From: JBBKWG01 sp037968835
Lineage (GTDB): Bacteria > Pseudomonadota > Alphaproteobacteria > Rhodobacterales > Rhodobacteraceae
Assembly: GCA_037968835.1 (NCBI GenBank)
Contig: JBBKWG010000297.1
Span: forward strand, 1 to 17,270
Direction: 5' to 3'
DNA length: 17,270 nucleotides
The notes below the pieces were generated by a model, which saw nothing but the letters and a program-made list of their open reading frames with translations, did no database searches and was not told the DNA's origin. Positions within the stretch are counted from its first letter, which is position 1; each line of letters begins with the position of its first letter. Made by a program: the position numbers and the translations under genes. Positions 14,787 through 17,270 of this stretch are shown piece after piece.

Positions 14787-16127
14787 ATGATGGGTCGGGT
14801 TCAGGAGCAAGGTAAGTTGTTTTACGGGTTTCGGCTCGAAGACCACGTGCCTGAGGATCACTTTCTGCGCCAGGTGGACCGGTTTCTCGACTTCGTGCCG
14901 CTGCGCGCCGAGCTTGCGCCGCTTTACAGCCATACCGGCCGCCCTTCCGTCGACCCCGAACTGATGATCCGGATGCTGCTGGTCGGCTATCTCTATGGCA
15001 TTCGCTCCGAGACCCGGCTCTGCGAGGAGGTGCATCTGAACCTTGCGTACAGGAGGTTCTGTCGCCTTGGGCTTGAAGGACCGGTGCCCGAGCGGTCTAC
15101 GTTCTCCAAGAACCGACACGGCCGGTTCGCCGGTGGCGACGTATTTCGGCGCGTGTTCGAAGCCGTCGTTGGGGCCTGCGCCGATAATGGCCTTGTAGGC
15201 GGCACAGGCGCGCTGGTCGATGGCAGCACCGTCCATGCGGACGCCAACCGCGACAAGCGCGCGGCTCCGGATGCCATCCGGTCCACCTGGAATGACAAGG
15301 AAACGATCCCGCACCCGGTTCAGGCCTATCTCGACGATCTGGAGGCCGCCGCAGCGCGTCCGTCGGAAGGCCCGAAACACAAGCCGCCAAAGTACATCTC
15401 CGAGACCGATCCCCAGGCCGCCTGGTCGCTGAAGGACGGACCGGGGCGGTTCAGCTATGAGGTCAATTACCTGGCGGATGATCGGCACGCTATCATCGTG
15501 GACGTGGAGGCGACGCCCGCGCGGCTCAGCCAGGAGATCGTGGCGGCAAAAGCAATGCTGGAGCGCAGCGCCGGTGCGGTCGGCTTCGCGCCCGAGGATA
15601 TCGCCGCCGACAAGAGCTATGGCACCGGGCCGTTCCTGTCCTGGCTCTTGGAACGGGAGATCACACCCTACATCCCGGTGCTCGACCGCAAAGCGCAAAC
15701 CTTTGGAAAGCTGACGCGAGACGCTTTCGATTATGATCCGGACAAGGATGTGTATGTGTGCCCACAAGGCCACGACCTGCCGCTTCTCAGCGTGAACACC
15801 GAGACCCGGGTGAAACGGTACAAAGCGAAAGCCTCGCAGTGCCGCGACTGCCCGCTACGCGCCCAGTGCACCGATGCGCCGTCCCGGACAGTGATCCGGC
15901 TGATGGATGAAGAGGCCCGGCAGAAGGCCCGCGAACTGGCCGGGACAGGCGCCTTCCAGACCGCGCGCGCCCGCCGCAAGAAAATCGAGATGCTGTTCGC
16001 GCATCTCAAACGATGGTTGAAACTGACCCGCCTCCGGCTCCGGGGCCTGTCCGGCGCCAACGAGGAATTCCTCCTCGCCGCAACCGCCCAAAACCTCAAA
16101 CGCCTCGTGAAGCTCGCGCCGATATGA
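14787..16127 (+). CDS. IS1182-family transposase, DDE type
   Basis: Transposase of 446 residues, intact. The N-terminal DUF772-like region has HTGRPSVDPELMIRMLLVGY (49-68) and YRRFCRLGLEGPVPERSTFS (88-107). Candidate DDE residues are D145 (ALVDGSTVHADA), D275 (AADKSYG) and E401 (RRKKIEMLFAHLKRW). A cysteine cluster (C325, C352, C355, C361), typical of the DDE_Tnp_1_6 type, lies between the second D and the E. GGAGGG at 14774-14779 is a good RBS; two ATGs follow (14787 and 14790). It catalyses excision and insertion of the element. No frameshift or stop is seen. Codon use is GC-rich like the host genes. Confidence 0.93.
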   Translation: MMGRVQEQGKLFYGFRLEDHVPEDHFLRQVDRFLDFVPLRAELAPLYSHTGRPSVDPELMIRMLLVGYLYGIRSETRLCEEVHLNLAYRRFCRLGLEGPVPERSTFSKNRHGRFAGGDVFRRVFEAVVGACADNGLVGGTGALVDGSTVHADANRDKRAAPDAIRSTWNDKETIPHPVQAYLDDLEAAAARPSEGPKHKPPKYISETDPQAAWSLKDGPGRFSYEVNYLADDRHAIIVDVEATPARLSQEIVAAKAMLERSAGAVGFAPEDIAADKSYGTGPFLSWLLEREITPYIPVLDRKAQTFGKLTRDAFDYDPDKDVYVCPQGHDLPLLSVNTETRVKRYKAKASQCRDCPLRAQCTDAPSRTVIRLMDEEARQKARELAGTGAFQTARARRKKIEMLFAHLKRWLKLTRLRLRGLSGANEEFLLAATAQNLKRLVKLAPI

Positions 16128-16201
16128 AGACCTGAAAGACCAAAACCTCTCCGAACAAACCCGCCGCCAAGGCGGGGCAAAGAAGGCGCCCATGCCTTCG
16201 G

Positions 16202-16237
16202 CACAACATTTGTAAGCCGGTGTTCTTCACCGATATC
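16202..16237 (-). repeat. IS right terminal inverted repeat
   Basis: Bases 16222-16237 (GTTCTTCACCGATATC) are the exact reverse complement of the left end; the inner 20 bases match at 12 positions. The outer end is at 16237, next to GGTG. Confidence 0.85.
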
Positions 16238-16241
16238 GGTG
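16238..16241. repeat. Possible target-site duplication, right copy (GGTG)
   Basis: Same 4 bases as 14671-14674, directly outside the right terminal repeat. Confidence 0.5.
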
Positions 16242-16324
16242 GTTTGTGCATTCGGCGCGGCGCAGGTGTCTGAGGCCTGGGATTTGTCACAGCATTCAAC
16301 GAACAGCCGAAGCACGAATACAAC
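16242..16324. other. Flank right of the IS, open-frame remnant
   Basis: No complete gene is seen. When the IS and one GGTG copy are removed, the plus frame ending at 14674 continues here from GTT at 16242 to a TAA at 16326-16328, encoding VVCAFGAAQVSEAWDLSQHS and a short Ser/Thr/Asn-rich tail. A minus-strand frame is open over the same bases, so the coding strand is undecided. Confidence 0.3.
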
Positions 16325-16591
16325 CTAATCGACGAGCACGCCCATCACGAAGGCCACGACCTTGTCTTCTGCCATCTCGCAGGGCTTAAGAAGTGCCTGA
16401 CCGGATGCCAGTCGATAAAGGTTGAAGCTGATGTAGTCGTTTCCACCTAGTTCCTCTGCCTCAAGTTTCTGGCTGCGTCCCGACGCCATCACTGACTTGG
16501 AAATTCGATAGCGGCGCCCACCATAACTTCCGCCATACCCGCCGGTCGGCAGTGCGTCGAAGGCAGCGACGAAATCCGCCAATGTGCTCAC
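16325..16591 (-). CDS. Small unrecognised protein, 88 residues
   Basis: Starts with GTG that overlaps the TGA of the DUF805 gene (GTGA). The protein has a Gly/Tyr-rich stretch (TGGYGGSYGGRRYRISKS, about residues 16-33) followed by an alternating, beta-like region. That region includes EELGGNDYISFNLYRL (46-61) and a C-terminal hydrophobic strand KVVAFVMGVLV. No signal peptide or transmembrane helix is evident. I do not recognise a family. The coupling suggests that it works with, or is regulated together with, the DUF805 protein. It ends with TAG just before the IS flank. Confidence 0.75.
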   Translation of the reverse strand: MSTLADFVAAFDALPTGGYGGSYGGRRYRISKSVMASGRSQKLEAEELGGNDYISFNLYRLASGQALLKPCEMAEDKVVAFVMGVLVD

Positions 16592-17022
16592 TCGCGTCCT
16601 GACCGTGGGATTGACGACCGCGCATAGGCTGCGGTTTCCTCGTCATCCTTTGAGCTGAACCCCAGCGGATCGGGCCCGAACCGATTGCGGCCCGCGGTCC
16701 CCGGCAGAGCGAAAATCACAAACAATGCTATCGCGCCGAGCAACGGAACCAAGAACAGCAACATCCACCATCCGGACATATCCCGATCGTGCAATCGCCG
16801 AATGGCCACAGTCAGCGACGGCAACAAAATGAGGAGACTGAAGATCGTCGACAATGGCTGGAAGTTAGAATTGGAGCCGACGAGCAACCCGTCAAGAACG
16901 CCAAGTACGAAACCTGCGAGCATGCTGAACAAAACGAAATACCAGTATTCCGACCGGCGCGCGCGTCCTGAAATCGTGACGTATTTCTGAAAACAGGTTT
17001 GGACTGCCTCGGTGAAAGTCAT
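16588..17022 (-). CDS. DUF805 inner-membrane protein
   Basis: Membrane protein of 144 residues with the DUF805 layout. A short N-terminal segment ends in GRARRSEYWYF (19-29), then come helices at about 30-48 and 58-74. The signature RRLHDRDMSGWWML follows (75-88), then another helix (88-106), and the C-terminal NRFGPDPLGF (113-122). These motifs are strongly typical of the family. Its function is unknown; E. coli relatives include YhaH and YhaI. RBS GAGG precedes the ATG. It follows plsY by 15 bases and overlaps the 88-residue gene, so the three are probably one operon. Confidence 0.9.
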   Translation of the reverse strand: MTFTEAVQTCFQKYVTISGRARRSEYWYFVLFSMLAGFVLGVLDGLLVGSNSNFQPLSTIFSLLILLPSLTVAIRRLHDRDMSGWWMLLFLVPLLGAIALFVIFALPGTAGRNRFGPDPLGFSSKDDEETAAYARSSIPRSGRE

Positions 17023-17037
17023 TTGCGCGATCCTCTT

Positions 17038-17268
17038 TCAGGAAGTTGTCTCGGGTTTCTTGCCGATGCGGGGTTCTTCTCCGGTCAGAATTCTGCGGAT
17101 GTTTGGGATATGTTTGAACCACACGAGCGCGCCCAGAACAATCAGCAGACCGACGCCCTGCGTGTAACCCAAAAGCATAGCTGCCACGGGTGAGAGGGCG
17201 GCCGCGACAAGGGCCGACAGCGACGACATTCGTAAGATCAGCGCGGTTGCCAGCCACAACGCGCAAGC
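17038..17268 (-). CDS. plsY: Acyl-phosphate glycerol-3-phosphate acyltransferase, C-terminal part
   Basis: Only the last 76 residues are in the window; the gene continues beyond 17270. The visible part is hydrophobic (LWLATALILRMSSLSALVAA, then a second helix GLLIVLGALVWFKH) and ends in HIPNIRRILTGEEPRIGKK. The sequence H.pNIrRll.G.E.kig is the conserved C-terminal signature of PlsY, the membrane enzyme that acylates glycerol-3-phosphate from acyl-phosphate in phospholipid synthesis. It precedes the DUF805 gene by 15 bases on the same strand. Confidence 0.92.
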   Translation of the reverse strand, partial: ACALWLATALILRMSSLSALVAAALSPVAAMLLGYTQGVGLLIVLGALVWFKHIPNIRRILTGEEPRIGKKPETTS

Positions 17269-17270
17269 TG

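Larger units (their letters stand above)
14675..16237 (+). mobile_element. Insertion sequence, IS1182-like, complete, 1563 bp
   Basis: The element is bounded by inverted repeats of 36 bp (14675-14710 and 16202-16237). The outermost 16 bp, GATATCGGTGAAGAAC, are identical and the next 20 bp match at 12 positions. It holds one intact transposase gene and is flanked by GGTG on both sides. Family choice rests on the transposase (DUF772-type N-terminus, DDE core with a cysteine cluster) and the total length. The element seems intact and may be active. Close to the right end a hairpin CCCGCC-GCCAA-GGCGGG (16160-16176) has no T tract; it may be a weak terminator. Confidence 0.85.

Noticed and set aside
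14742..15773. 343-codon minus-strand open frame inside the IS
   Set aside because: It is the antisense shadow of an intact, well-recognised transposase.
16160..16176. GC hairpin after the transposase as a true terminator
   Set aside because: A perfect 6-bp stem exists, but no T tract follows, so it is mentioned only as a weak possibility.
15731..16315. 194-codon minus-strand frame spanning the IS right end
   Set aside because: Most of it is the shadow of the transposase, and it crosses the IS boundary, so it cannot be an ancestral gene as such.
1..17270. CRISPR array, tRNA, phage or defence genes
   Set aside because: No regularly spaced repeats, cloverleaf sequences, phage structural genes or known defence domains were seen on either strand.

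Overview
The window looks like chromosomal DNA of an alphaproteobacterium of the Rhodobacteraceae (Roseobacter/Paracoccus/Rhodobacter) type. The grounds are a GC-rich sequence with strong GC bias at third codon positions, a two-gene phaA-phaB operon separate from phaC, a Zur-type Fur protein, a SoeABC-like cytoplasmic-facing molybdoenzyme as known from purple sulfur bacteria and roseobacters, and a plant/alphaproteobacterial-type glutamate-cysteine ligase near ubiA and rsmE. This assignment is inference; there is no rRNA or tRNA in the window to anchor it.

Layout. 1-116 is the end of a YdcH-like (DUF465) gene. 117-387 is mostly non-coding and carries the clear terminator of the pha operon. 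388-2361 (minus) is phaB and phaA, for polyhydroxybutyrate precursor synthesis. 2551-3033 (plus) is a Zur-like regulator diverging from phaA. 3035-7458 (minus) is a tightly packed operon for a molybdopterin catalytic subunit without a Tat signal, a 16-cysteine Fe-S subunit and a DmsC-type membrane anchor; sulfite dehydrogenase SoeABC is the best guess. 7653-7904 (plus) diverges from it and encodes a stand-alone Lrp/AsnC ligand-binding (RAM) domain. 7927-10139 (minus) is a coupled pair: an OmpA-like protein with BON-like repeats and a small membrane-anchored coiled-coil protein. 10176-11177 (minus) is ubiA (ubiquinone). 11176-14536 (plus) is rsmE, two unrecognised genes overlapping end to start, and gshA (glutathione). 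14675-16237 is a complete IS1182-like insertion sequence. 16325-17268 (minus) is the end of plsY, a DUF805 membrane protein and a small unknown protein.

How the genes work together. phaA and phaB turn acetyl-CoA into 3-hydroxybutyryl-CoA. The soe-like complex would oxidise sulfite on the cytoplasmic side and pass electrons to the quinone pool, for which UbiA makes the ring precursor. Many genes overlap by ATGA or GTGA (soeA/soeB, ompA-like/coiled-coil, 236-aa/168-aa, DUF805/88-aa), which suggests translational coupling.

The points most worth a second look are: (a) the IS with 36-bp imperfect terminal inverted repeats, a possible 4-bp target duplication GGTG, and open frames that rejoin across the reconstructed empty site; (b) three copies of a TAGG-centred motif exactly 23 bp apart between the soe-like operon and the RAM gene; (c) a two-part direct repeat between phaA and zur; (d) an internal duplication in the OmpA-like protein and its coupled coiled-coil partner; (e) two unrecognised genes between rsmE and gshA. 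No CRISPR array, phage or defence system is visible. I found no clearly new multi-gene system; the closest candidates are the soe-like locus with its RAM-only neighbour and the OmpA/coiled-coil pair.
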